DNA of 64,000 nt. Origin: Amanita rubescens (taxonomy: Eukaryota > Basidiomycota > Agaricomycetes > Agaricales > Amanitaceae). This document shows, piece by piece, positions 1-9,571 of the stretch; within the stretch, counting starts at the first letter, position 1; each line of letters begins with the position of its first letter. The position numbers were made by a program, and so were the translations under genes. The notes beneath the pieces were generated by a model that was not told the origin of the DNA, did no database searches, and was given only the letters and a program-made list of their open reading frames with translations. The stretch covers positions 186,001 through 250,000 of the forward strand of contig WION01000044.1 of NCBI GenBank assembly GCA_015039365.1, in the 5' to 3' direction.

Positions 1-157
1 CGGTCTTAACCGGTCTTTTTTTTAAATTAAGACCGGTCTTGCGGTCTTAAGCAGTCCAGTTCCGGTCTTTTCAATATCAGGGACACCCTGAGACCGGTCC
101 AGTTTCAGTCTTTCCAAAAAAGGAAAAAAAACCAGACCAGACTGGACCTTGAATCAC
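1..157. repeat. hAT-like terminal remnant (right-end type)
   Basis: The stretch is built from degenerate repeats of ACCGGTCTT and ends with a purine run, CCAGACCAGACTGGACC and a final CACTA. The same order (A-rich run, ACCAGACC, CACTA) is seen at 15765-15808, the right end of the hAT fragment inside the 3' LTR. This is therefore read as the right end of a related hAT element or MITE. No transposase is attached. The match is by eye and imperfect. Confidence 0.45.
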
Positions 158-164
158 TAACTGT

Positions 165-1250
165 TATGCTTTTTGGATATGCAATTCACTGTCAACATTC
201 CAAACCATGATGAACGGATACTTCCAAGATATGATAGCTGAAGGATGGCTAGTCATTTATATTGACGACATGTTGATTTATGGAACAAGTGAAGAAGAAA
301 CAAGGGAGCACACTAAACAAGTATTACAATGGCTAAAAGAAAATGATCTGTTCCTGAAACTGGAAAAATGCAAATTTGTTGCCAAGGAAGTCGGGTTCCT
401 TGGGATGATTGTCAAAGAAGGAAAGATCATGATGGACCCCATAAAACTCGCTGGAATCAGCAAATGGCCTGAACCAAAAACCATTAAACAAATTCAGTCA
501 TTTCTAGGATTTGTGAATTTTTACAGGAAATTTATAGGAAATTATGCTGAAATAGTGGCTCCACTCATGGAACTCATGAAGAAATCAGTTGTTTTCCAAT
601 GGGATGCAGAGTGTCAAAAAGCATTTGACACATTGAAGGAGAAATTCCTAGAAGAACTAGTTCTAGTCATGCCAGATCTGATGAAACTGTTTTTATTAGA
701 GACCAATGCATCAAATTGGGCAGTAGGTGCCATCCTGAAACAACAGGGATCTGATGGAGAACTGCACCCATGCGGATATATGTATTAGTCATCGGTTAAG
801 TGATACTGAACAGAGATATCAAGTCTATGATCGCAAGTTATTAGCAATAAAGAAAGCATTTGAAACCTGGAAACACCTTCTTAAAGGAAGTCTGCACACG
901 ATAGTGATCCATTGTGATCACAAGAATTTATCATATTACAAACATCCACAGAAAATGACCACCAGACAATCACGTTGGTGGCAGGAGATTACTGAATTTG
1001 ATATCAAGTTGGAACATATCCGCCTGGATCAAAACTTATTCAGGCAGACTCTTTATTGAGATGCCCTGACCATATTTATGAAGAAGAAGCAAAAGCGAAG
1101 GAAATTCCGCAAACCATGATCACAAAAGACATGGTTATCACCGCAATCTACATGTCATGGGCAGACAAAATCACCAAACTATTACCAGAAGATAAGTTCA
1201 CAAACATCATCATTAACAGTCTTGAACACGGAAAACTACCAATCTGATCG
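165..1250 (+). pseudogene. Ty3/gypsy retrotransposon pol fragment (RT-RNase H), broken
   Basis: The translation at 207-785 carries the reverse transcriptase core YIDDML, the RT connection LGFVNFYRKFIGNY and the start of the RNase H domain (LETNASNWAVGAIL). A frameshift near 785 moves the reading to 754-1056, which continues RNase H (YDRKLLAIKKAFETWKHLL, then CDHKNLSYY). A stop near 1057 and another frame change follow; a short tail at 1056-1247 resembles the RT-integrase linker. Upstream of 207 the expected STFQTMMNG is split by a frame change. No LTRs, gag or integrase are visible. It lies between two hAT-type ends, so it may be host DNA between two insertions rather than hAT cargo. It is dead. 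Confidence 0.85.
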
Positions 1251-1261
1251 AAGTTTAATGA

Positions 1262-1449
1262 CTAGTGTTTACAGGTCAGGTCACGGTGACTGGAAAATAA
1301 CCGTAACCAGACTGAACTGCTACCGGTTATGACCGGACCATCAGTCATGGTTTTATGGTTGGTGCTTGGTTTCAGTTACGGTCATAGCCAATGCCCACTT
1401 TGTGTAACCAGTGGGTAACTGGTTATGACCAGTCATAACTGAAAACTTA
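1262..1449 (+). repeat. hAT left-end remnant with CCGGTTATGACC subterminal repeats
   Basis: The first 21 bases (1262-1282) are an exact inverted match to 15788-15808, the right end of the hAT fragment in the 3' LTR. The terminal motif is TAGTGTTTAC, as expected for hAT inverted repeats. Subterminal repeats of GGTTATGACCGG and GGTTACGGT follow, as at 15640-15780. No transposase follows, so this is a terminal relic or a MITE. The 8-bp target duplication expected for hAT was not found. Confidence 0.6.
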
Positions 1450-1562
1450 TGCCACAATAACTTATACTAGTATTAGCATTTGTGTTAGTAGGGAATAAAG
1501 TGTATTGATATTTAAATAATACATAGACGTGATCTATATAATGGGTACTATGGTAGGTCCAG

Positions 1563-1725
1563 GTAGTGGTGGTGGAAATGACCTCATTGGAGGCTGCTGG
1601 TGAGCGCATGGTGGTGGAAATGGCCTCGTGGGAGGTCACTCCCAGTGAGAAATGGAGCGGTGGCCAGCTGCAGGAAACCTCTGGCATCCGGCATAGCCTA
1701 CTGCCAGCCGCGTGCAGCTCCATGA
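1563..1725. repeat. GGTGGTGGAAATGACCTC-type degenerate repeat
   Basis: About three irregular units built on GGTGGAAATGRCCTC followed by GGAGGCNNCTGGTGAG. The same unit recurs about eight times at 37790-38175. Short reading frames here are by-products of the repeat. No function can be given. Confidence 0.5.
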
Positions 1726-2039
1726 CCTTTTCCTCTTACCTACCTCGTCGTCACCCAACCGCTCCCAGCCGCAGCACGCCTTCTTCGTACTTTTCACATG
1801 TGCTTTCAGCTTAGAAAATTTGATGAACTCGACGTGTTTGCGTCTGGGATGCCAAGTTGAAATCAGCCAAATTAAATCAACTCCCCTTTCTCTCCACCCA
1901 CCACATCAGGGATTTGGCCGGTGTCTGGTATAACTAGATAGAACTGATCAATGGTTCCCACCCTGCAATTACTATATAAAGTATTATCAGGACTTACCTA
2001 CCTCTTAAAGACTTACAATGAATGATCATGAAATGATAC

Positions 2040-2705
2040 ACCATCCATCACTCTTGTAGGTTGTGACCAACAAACCCCTGTCTGTAGCTACTATATAAGA
2101 TATTCTCTGGACTTACAACCAATGTATCTGAATTGTATTGGAGGATCTTGCCTTGACACATTCCATGACAGGCTTGTGGGAAGTTACCAACAGTTATAAT
2201 TCTGCCACTGCTAGATAAGATATTGTAATCTGTTTGTCAGGATTTTATTGTTGTGATCAATGAATCCCTGCCTGCAGCTACATTATCAGGACTTGCAACT
2301 AATATATCTGAATTCTATTGGAGGATCCCATCACATCAGGAAATTGGGGAAAAATCTGATTGCATCTGACACTGCTGGAACACTGGCTGTCTGATTGTCT
2401 GATTGTCTAACCAGCACTGGAACACTAATTGTCTGACAGCCTGATTGTCTGACATCATCTGACAACGTCTGACAAGTGCCAGATGAGGTGTCAGATGTTG
2501 TCAGACAATGTCAGACAATCAGGCTGTCAGACAATTAGTGTTCCAGTGCTGGTTAGACAATCAGACAATTGGACAGCCAGTGTTCCAGCAGTGTCAGATG
2601 CAATCAGATGAGGTCAGATTTTTCCCCAATTTGCTGATGCACATGACAGGCTTGTGGGAAGTCATCAACAGTTATAATTCTGCCACTGTGGGATAAGATA
2701 TTATA
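2040..2705. repeat. Diverged tandem duplication interrupted by the foldback element
   Basis: Segment 2060-2230 (CCTGTCTGTAGCTAC, TCTGAATTGTATTGGAGGATC, GACAGGCTTGTGGGAAGT, ATTCTGCCACTG) is repeated in the same order at 2265-2333 and 2640-2705. The second copy is split by the 306-bp foldback at 2334-2639. This order shows that the foldback inserted after the duplication. No coding content was recognised in 1730-3400 apart from these repeats. Confidence 0.6.
2334..2639. mobile_element. 306-bp foldback MITE
   Basis: The two halves are near-perfect inverted copies: the left arm starts CATCAGGAAATTGGGGAAAA and the right arm ends TTTTCCCCAATTTGCTGATG. The arms continue through CTGACACTGCTGGAACACTGG and the repeated GTCTGATTGTCT units to a centre near 2487. 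The element splits a local duplication, so insertion is supported. Only a 2-bp CA repeat is seen at the borders, so the superfamily is not assigned. Related TGTCTGAC-rich sequence lies inside the 2.46-kb transposon (16987-17256, 51061-51330). Confidence 0.7.
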
Positions 2706-3412
2706 ATCCATCAGCAATCCCAGGTATTGTTCTGGAACTTTCCAGAGCGCTGGAGTTACTGTAGCATGGGTCCTGGATTACTGAGAGCTCTGGATTCAAC
2801 CTATAATTCATGTATCACTCTATAGAGCTCTGGAACATGATAGAATTCAATGTGCTGGCAGCAATACCTGCTTCAGCTTATAGCACCCGTCACTCCCGAG
2901 CAATTACCATAATTGGTATATCTCAATGTTCATATTATTGGTTATGACACAACAAAACAATTCCATTAAATGGCTAAATACAATACTACTGAAGCTGGCA
3001 CAGCACTACCAGAAATTTGCATGATGCAGGACAAGTTGACAAGATGTGGTTGGTGGCGCAGCACAGCATATGTCTGGTTTGGCACAGATATTAGAAAACA
3101 ATTAGAAATAATAAAATAAAAGGAAAATGTACCACAACGGTACATTTCAGCGGTGAAGGTGAATGGGCTGGGTTGCGGTTGTGGAGGATCTTCGTCTAAA
3201 CCTTAAGGTGCAGGTGGAATGAACTGGGGGGTGATATATACTTGAACAACCACGAAGTGTACGGGATGGGTGTCGCTTGAAACATATTCTAGAAAAAATT
3301 GTGAGTTGAGGTTTAGATTACTAGTCGGAATGACTCCTGGTTACTTGCATCAATCTGATCTTCCCAATGATGATCATGTTCCTTTTGCCAAGCTAGTTGA
3401 CTCTCAATTTGC

Positions 3413-3836
3413 TCACAGATAAGTGCAGTGCAATCCTTTGGCCGCATCGCCACCTTGATGCGTGTGGCAGGAGGTAAACCTGCATTGCTTGTCCTGAGCT
3501 TGAGGGGTACATGTCTGCAAGAAACAGGTCAGAGAAAGTGGAAAAGAAATAAAGGAAAGACCTCTAGTCTCTTCACCGGGCATTCTGTATCGATCAGAAG
3601 TCCTTCGTTGTTTTTGTCACCGAGCGAAGGACATTTCATTTTCAGATCAGCCAAAGCGGCTCGCTTCTCAGCGCATTCAAAACGAGGGGGCTCGAAGTAG
3701 TTCAAAAGGTCTAAATGGAACTGACCGTCTGCTGCTGTCTCCCAGACGATGTACACGGACTGGTGGATCGCCTCCATATGGTTGGAACTCGTCGCCACTG
3801 CGTGCTCGAATAGAACAATGAAAATCCTCGACCTGC
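3413..3836 (-). CDS. Unrecognised protein, C-terminal part (two exons)
   Basis: Exon 3836-3562 is open on the minus strand and includes WETAADGQFHLDLLNYFEP and LADLKMKCPSLGDKN. An intron is proposed at 3561-3515: the acceptor TTCTTGCAG is good and has a branch-like CTGAC before it, but the donor GTCTTT is weak. Exon 3514-3413 continues in phase (34 codons including TGA) and is Cys/His-rich (CTPQAQDKQCRFTSCHTHQG). The true start and the upstream exons are uncertain; another exon may lie to 3935. I do not recognise the family. It could be a host gene end or a decayed fragment next to the repeat block. Confidence 0.35.
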
Positions 3837-3949
3837 ATGATAGTATTGGAAAGCTCGAAAACCGCGCCTAGGGATTGATGCCATCATATGCCTGGACCAG
3901 CTTCTAGCATATATGTGGATTGGGTGGGATTGCGGTTTGACAAGGGCGC

Positions 3950-5063
3950 TGCACTGTCTTCATTCATCGGGGTACTGGAAGAATGAGGATGAGGATAAAA
4001 GACTTACCTAGTACACCTGTACCTTCGTGAAATTATCCCGAGGACCCCTTCTATAACCTCCATCGGAAATTTTCTTCTGTGGAGAAGAGACTCACGACGA
4101 GTCAAAGTCAATCCTAGCATCTTCAAAAGCGCCGGAGAGTTTCAATGAACTCTCCCAAGCGCAATAAAGTCCACGCCCTGTAAATCGATATGACACAGCT
4201 ACAAGAAATGGTTAGTGAGAATATGAAAGAGAAAGATGAGGAAAAGCGCACCGTGTCCCAGATCCTCATCCTCATTCCGTCTCACTCACCCGTATCCTCC
4301 GCAACATTCCTGCACCCTCTCCACCGATACCAACACACGGGCCTCTTCTGAACCCGTTTCCTGGCTGTTGAGATAAACGAGGAATTAAATCCTCGTCGCA
4401 GCGTCGAAGTATGTGTCTAAGCACAAACACGAGTCAGCTACTTCAACAAGAATGGTACTGGGTACTCACCTGGTATGGACACCATCCAATTCTCCCCGGA
4501 ACACGTTCTGTGGGGGAGGATCCGTCCAACTACTCGCAATCGAGTAGTAGGCTAGTCTCTGAGATCATGCCTATGCTGTCTCACCCACGCCTCCCATCCA
4601 CGGCATCCGATCACGTCAGTACCTAATACGACCATTGCCGTCAGTCAGTCTCATAGGAAGGAAGAAGAAAGAAACGAGGAACTCACCTCGACAGCTAGAC
4701 CTCATTGCCCCATCTCTCTCTCTTGCTCTCCTGACCCCTTCGCCACATGTAAGGAGTACTGATGGCTGTTGTGGCCGTCGCCACAGTCCTTGGTGAGCTC
4801 CAGTCGATTGGAGCTCCCTACTTTATTGTTATCGCTGGGAAGCCCCTAGCGATAAACAGACCTTGACCGAGTCGCGTGTCACATGACCTTCCAAATTTGG
4901 AGCGCAGCGGCCGAAATCTCAAAAGGCCAGTGAGGCTTGGACCTCACTCTGACGGCCAGAAGCTGTCCAGATCATCTGTTGGGAAGCTCCCAACCCATGT
5001 GCGGAAGTACAGCACGCCATGAAGATTCTGAAGACCCTTGGCCAGACCTTTCGTTGCTAAGTA
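3950..5063 (+). mobile_element. Loose fragment of the hairpin-dense LTR element (internal 3' region)
   Basis: From about 4000 this segment is colinear with 13100-14165 of the LTR element. Shared landmarks include CCCGAG, GCCGGAGAGT, AGAACACGTTCTGTGGGGGAG (with one change), GGAGCTCC, TATCGCT/AGCGATA and TTGGGAAGCTCCCAA. Similarity fades after about 5040. No LTR is attached. Short stem-loops keep their positions while sequences drift, with compensatory changes at 4929-4948 and 4951-4967. Antisense intron-like cassettes are also kept (for example GTGAGT at about 4469 with GCTGACTC and CTTAG; and at about 4685). The short ORFs here are not claimed as genes. The fragment abuts the 3' end of the split CK1 gene. 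Confidence 0.7.
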
Positions 5064-5189
5064 AAATCTATTTAAACCGTGACAGGTATCATTCTATGAC
5101 GAATACAAGTGCTTTCTACTTGAATCACCGCACTCTTGCTCTTATATTCCAACATATCATAATTTAGGCTCTGATCAACAACCATCCTC

Positions 5190-5631
5190 CTATTTGTGGG
5201 CCCCCATGTGCCATTGTCCGACAGCCTTCTGAGGAAAATGTGCATGTGGACGCTGTGACTTATGATTACGATGATCATCTCCCCAAACTTTAACCTCATC
5301 CTTCCGCACATGGTGCAGCATTTTCCAGTCAAACATGTAGTCATATTGGAATCCTTCACGAACGAACAAGTCACAGAACAATTTTTGAATATATGAGTAG
5401 TCGGGTTTTTCGTTGAAACCGAGAGAGCGTGTATAGTTCAAAAATATGCCAAATTCGGAAGGGAGGCCACGGCAAAGTGAACCAATGGTCGTCGCAATCT
5501 TTTTGTCCCCGATCTTGGCATACTTAGACTTCTTGGTAATGGCTTCTATGCCTTGCCATGGGAGAAGACCACGGAGGAAATATATGAAGATGTAAGCAAG
5601 CGCCTCAAGATCATCTCGACGGGCCTGCTGT
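5190..5631 (-). pseudogene. Casein kinase 1-like gene, C-lobe half (split by LTR element)
   Basis: The minus-strand translation gives the CK1 C-lobe signature QQARRDDLEALAYIF, then LPWQGIEA and the EFGIFLNYTRSL region, ending at a stop at 5190. The other half is at 18522-19222. The last five bases (5627-5631, GCTGT) are repeated at 16050-16054 after the 3' LTR. Joining 18522 to 5626 recreates the family sequence from NAHLGVQ into QARRDDLE without a frame change. With the exons on the far side the coding length becomes 1,035 nt (344 aa), close to the 329 aa of the neighbouring intact copy. CK1 enzymes are monomeric Ser/Thr kinases. This copy is disrupted and also lacks the catalytic Asp (see the N-lobe entry). 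Confidence 0.9.
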
Positions 5632-5926
5632 TGTAAGGAGGCTACAAGAGCATCCTGGAACCCATATGGATATTCATAGATATGGAGATCTAGAGGATCT
5701 CCAAGCCTGAAGACCGGGGAGTTGTGGAACAACTCCCATAGATATATTGTATATAGATCAAGTCACGCGTGACTTTATATTCACGCATTGACACCTTACA
5801 TAATCAGCCCACTATTACTTCGTCATACGCACACACTAGCACGGCTCACCCAATACATTTGGTCCTGTGCACTGTGCGTTCGAGTAGATACAAGCTATCA
5901 ACCTCTATCAACCTATCCACTTTACA
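5632..5926 (+). repeat. 5' LTR of hairpin-dense element
   Basis: It begins TGTAAGGAGG and ends CCACTTTACA. A TATA-like stretch (ATATATTGTATATAG, about 5741-5756) would suit a core promoter. The LTR itself contains stem-loops: GGGAGTTG/CAACTCCC around 5718-5738 and the palindrome GTCACGCGTGAC near 5762. The small ORFs at 5769-6195 cross into the LTR and are not credited. Confidence 0.88.
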
Positions 5927-6083
5927 CTTTTTTGCACAACCACTGTTGTTGTGCAGCCGTGCCATTGTCAACTTTCATTTTGGAGTTGAAAAACATTGGT
6001 ATTCTCGAAGACGAGTACACTGGTCAATCTACAAGTCCCAGAAGAGTCTACCAACACCCAAACACGAATCCCGGGCTTAGCCA

Positions 6084-7759
6084 ATGCCCAAAGAGCTCCG
6101 TGACACGAAGCTCAACTCGCCTGGAGCACTTCGTGGCTCCAGACACCTGCCATACCCAAATCCGCTCTGGAGACCGTCCGTCGGATTCAGGCTGAGCCAA
6201 TTGATAGGCTCAGCATACGAACACACACGGACACCTGGGAAGTCCATCCCGGGCATCAACTCAACTCAACACGTCGAAAAACCTTCGACGAAAGTGAAGA
6301 CCAAGGCTCCCACTACCTCGCGCTCATTACTACGACGTGCAACGAACGTCGACTCTATCTCTGAGTTAACAGCTCACCCAGACGAGCATATGTTCGGCTC
6401 GTCCCTCAACTTAAGCACTCAGTCGGTTTCACGCGATGTCACACAGTTCAAGGCCACCCATGCTCCTCGAGTGAAACGGGAGGTTCTGAGAACCTCTAAG
6501 TCGCCTGGGGAAAGCACGGTGACACCCGTTGTCGAAACACGTCGCTTCGGCCAGACTCCAACCCGGACTCGGCCTAAGTCTGATTGGCCGGAACTCTGTA
6601 AGCCCATGAGTGAAATACAACTAGCAACTCGCAGGGAAGATTCCTTGCGAGTACTTAACAATGCTAGAAGAACGAGAGACTTGACCCTTGAGTCTCGAAA
6701 CACCCAGAGACGAGTTCAAACTTTGACTCGTACTCAAGAGCGTCCGAGCTCATTGAAGTCGGACCTCACTCCTGCATCTTGTGAACTCCAAAGGAATTCA
6801 CCGAGTAAGCCCAACGAGCCAGCAATAGCTCGCGGTTTAGATCCCCGAGGGAAACTTCCCTCGGAATCATCTAAGACGGAATCATCCGTCTCTCATACAC
6901 CATCTCGCAAATCCGATACGCGTGATAAGCGTATACCGCCGCCTGTGTTGAAGCCCTCCGTACTTGTCTGGAAGCTTCCCGACAAAAGTGCGAGAGTTGT
7001 CGGAAACTCGTCTAAGTCCCAAGTTGTCGCTGTTGCTACGCGTTGTGTTCCTATCCCTCGTGCTGAATCCAAATTGAAGTCTCAAATTGGAAATAAGAAA
7101 GTTAGCACGAAGGAACAAGAGAGCACAATCAATTACGCACCTTCATCCGAGACAGCCCTCTCGCTGTCCAAATCTTTGCCCGTCACCTCTATACGGGCCA
7201 GCCCTCCTGTTCTAGTCAAAGATGAATTGGTTCTCGCACCCTCATGGCTTCCTAAACGACACGAATCTTGTGTTGTCAGCTTAAAGTCAGCAGTGAGTAA
7301 AACTACTCACTCGAAGGACAAAACTTGTCCCAGAACTTCAAGCCAAACCGGAAACCCACGATTTGGTGAACCACATGCTGCGCGAGAGTCAGAACAGTTC
7401 AAACGAGCTGTAGAAGCAAAGGGAAACTCACGCTTGCTTCCCGAAACTCCCGCTGAGCAAACTTCCGCGTGCTCGTCTAACGATCTTGGACTTGTGAGCG
7501 CGCCCGTCCTTATTTCGTCATTTTCGAGCGAAATGGGGGAGGAACGGCTGGATTCCTATGCCGTTAGTATACATCAAGATAATAATGAGGAAGTATCCTC
7601 ACCAAATGATTCCGCAGCATTTACGCTGCCTATTCCCGGTCCCGCCGCTCGCTCGTTACCACCCTGTTCAATTCATCAATCTGCTATTGAGGTGGTACCA
7701 GTACGATGTAATCTAAACGTCGTCAGTACATGCGGTAACAAGGATGAGGAAGTCGCCTC
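6084..7759 (+). CDS. Sense ORF of the LTR element, first part (split by retroposon)
   Basis: The ORF starts at ATG 6084, about 160 nt after the 5' LTR, and is open to the poly(T) at 7760. If the inserted retroposon and one copy of the 14-bp target duplication are removed (7759 joined to 9572), the frame runs on without a stop to 12374. The joined ORF is 4,479 nt, 1,492 aa. The protein is rich in Ser, Arg, Pro, Thr and Lys, with no membrane segment, zinc knuckle, protease or RT motif, so it is predicted to be largely disordered. A loose repeat reads (N/D)VV(S/N), a few residues, then (S/E)xVxSP. The DNA behind it is packed with stem-loops, e.g. 6627-6652, 6845-6864, 6874-6891. I do not recognise the family; a gag-like role is possible only by position. 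Confidence 0.6.
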
Positions 7760-9571
7760 TTTTTTTTTTTTTTTTTTTTTTTTTAAATGTAAAGGGATTT
7801 GATTGAGCAGGTAGGTAAATTAATACAAGGTAAGCAATATGACACAAGTCACATAATGGGGTAACGCGCATCGAAGATGTGCGTGTTAAAGTGTTTACAA
7901 AAAGGTACTAAAAGTGTACCAAGAAAAACAGGAGCGGGTGCATGAGGCCTACCCTTTCAGTGATCCATTCAGTGAACGTCCCAAGGGACGCCCCCGAAGG
8001 ACCAGACCAGATAGGCGGCACCCGGGGTGTTAGATACGAGTTCGGCGAGGGGGTCACCGAATGTCTGTGGCCGTCGACGAATGCGTTGCACTCGCCGGCA
8101 ATGGAACGGGGATTTCTGGGTCCCCATAAAGGTATTCGTGACGAGCCCAGAGGCATCGATGTTGTTGTCGTAAACTGGATGTTCTCCAGTAGGAAGGACG
8201 AGAGGTTCAATGACCTCGATGGTGACGGAAGCCGGCGGATAGCATGGCAAAGGAGGTAGGGGCTCCCATTCAAGGCCAAGGGATTCCCAGATGTCGACGC
8301 TGATGACAATCGGTGGTGTAATACTAAAAGAGAATAGCTCGTCAAGCCAGTCTTCAACGGTTTCAATTTCATCCTTAAGCATGTACTTGTGGATGTAGTT
8401 GGTGAGCGGTGAGGTCTTGATGCCGACCTCGGGCAGTTCAGAAGGAGGGGAGGGTAGAGTCGTGGCAGTCGTTTCTGCCAGCAGTGTCGTCGAGTTTTGA
8501 GGCGCAGTCTGCGTAGAGGCCTCAATAGGTGTTTCATCAATGGCGGGCTCGTTGAACCCGATGTGTTCGCATTCGTTGACAGAGCAAACTTCGTGTTTGT
8601 CGACGAGGGAGTGGGAAGAGTATTGTACGTGATTGTACATGTCGCCTAGGCAGAGTTCAATCACAGTGGTGCGGCAGTCGTGACAAGCACGAGAGTATTC
8701 AGGTTTTTCAGTTAGAGCAACGTAGAGGATGTCCACGTCAGGAACGTCTGGATAGACCGTGAGGTCGTAAAAAGCACTTGAGCGCTTGTTGAGGAAAATA
8801 GCGGTTCTTGATTGAATCGCAATGGATGTCAGGGGGGCTATCTGCGTCCAGTTAGGATGCGAGATTGTCTGGTAGCGGGCGTTCCCGTGTCGGTCATCAA
8901 TCGGGTGACGCCGGAATGGTGTATTGAGCGAGACCAGGATTTCGGCTGGCTCAGCGATACTGTCGAGGTAGTGATGTAGACAGGCGAAACGCTCATCTAA
9001 TTTGTGAAATCGGGAAGTGCCAACGTCGGTGGCCACTAAAGGAAGGGTGCAAACGGTGTGTTTGCCATGTGTGGAGGCAGTGCAGTTTTGCTTTACGCAG
9101 GTGTTGCCGCGCATATAGTGTTGACAGGGAGGACTGACTCCAAAAATGGATCCGTCCTCGTGTTGATGACTCGAGTCATCGTTTATCGCAACGTGAGGTA
9201 TGCAGTCGTGGGAGACTGGGGCAGAGGGCGGAGCCGTGCCTTTTGTTTTCTTTCGTTTTCGACCCATGGGGTGGGCTGATAGGTAATTACGACGTCCGGA
9301 GGGGCGTAGACGTCGACAGGAATGCTGTGAGGTGTGCTAGGACGAGCTCAAAGTGAGCCCAGGAAGGGGTAGAGAAAGCCACGTGTGGTGACGAGGACAG
9401 ATAGTGTCAATTCCAAGAAGAATTGAAGCTGGGAGTATACGACGTGAGCAGCGGAATGGGCCTGAGCCCACAAGTAGTTCAGTAACGGTGGTCCGAAGCT
9501 GCTATGTGTCGAATGAAAAACAGATGGTCATGGTAACAGACCAAAGAGGGGCGGCTGGAGGAAGTCGCCTC
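7746..9571 (-). mobile_element. Poly(A) retroposon with 14-bp target duplication
   Basis: The duplication GAGGAAGTCGCCTC is at 7746-7759 and 9558-9571. The inserted unit (7760-9557) has 25 Ts at its left end, the poly(A) tail of a minus-strand RNA. A TSD of this length plus poly(A) is the mark of LINE-type target-primed reverse transcription. The insert has a 5' leader of about 290 nt, one intact ORF and a 3' UTR of about 185 nt, but no endonuclease or RT. It is therefore a processed retrocopy or a non-autonomous retroposon, mobilised in trans. It landed within a stem-loop of the host ORF: the duplicated 14-mer is itself a near-palindrome. Confidence 0.88.
7969..9267 (-). CDS. 432-aa protein carried by the retroposon (putative retrogene)
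   Basis: The ORF is intact and starts MGRKRKKTKG (basic N-terminus). Residues around 45-75 hold a Cys/His cluster, CQHYMRGNTCVKQNC then H and C, resembling a CCCH-type zinc finger with slightly unusual spacing. A second Cys/His group lies near residues 195-235 (CHDC, HEVCSVNECEH). The centre is Ser/Thr/Pro-rich (about 245-280), followed by an acidic segment (DEIETVEDWLDELF). The C-terminus includes a basic patch (CRRVQRIRRRP). There are no introns, as expected for a retrocopy. I do not recognise the family. A LINE ORF1-like or RNA-binding role is possible but unproven. Confidence 0.6.
   Translation of the reverse strand: MGRKRKKTKGTAPPSAPVSHDCIPHVAINDDSSHQHEDGSIFGVSPPCQHYMRGNTCVKQNCTASTHGKHTVCTLPLVATDVGTSRFHKLDERFACLHHYLDSIAEPAEILVSLNTPFRRHPIDDRHGNARYQTISHPNWTQIAPLTSIAIQSRTAIFLNKRSSAFYDLTVYPDVPDVDILYVALTEKPEYSRACHDCRTTVIELCLGDMYNHVQYSSHSLVDKHEVCSVNECEHIGFNEPAIDETPIEASTQTAPQNSTTLLAETTATTLPSPPSELPEVGIKTSPLTNYIHKYMLKDEIETVEDWLDELFSFSITPPIVISVDIWESLGLEWEPLPPLPCYPPASVTIEVIEPLVLPTGEHPVYDNNIDASGLVTNTFMGTQKSPFHCRRVQRIRRRPQTFGDPLAELVSNTPGAAYLVWSFGGVPWDVH

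Noticed and set aside
5927..5945. tRNA primer-binding site after the 5' LTR
   Set aside because: No TGG-initial match to a tRNA 3' end is visible; the bases are a T-run and a hairpin. Another priming mode is possible but cannot be shown here.
7760..9557. A LINE on the minus strand
   Set aside because: The poly(A) and duplication fit LINE machinery, but the 3' part, which LINEs keep on truncation, has no RT or endonuclease. A retrocopy or non-autonomous retroposon is the better call.
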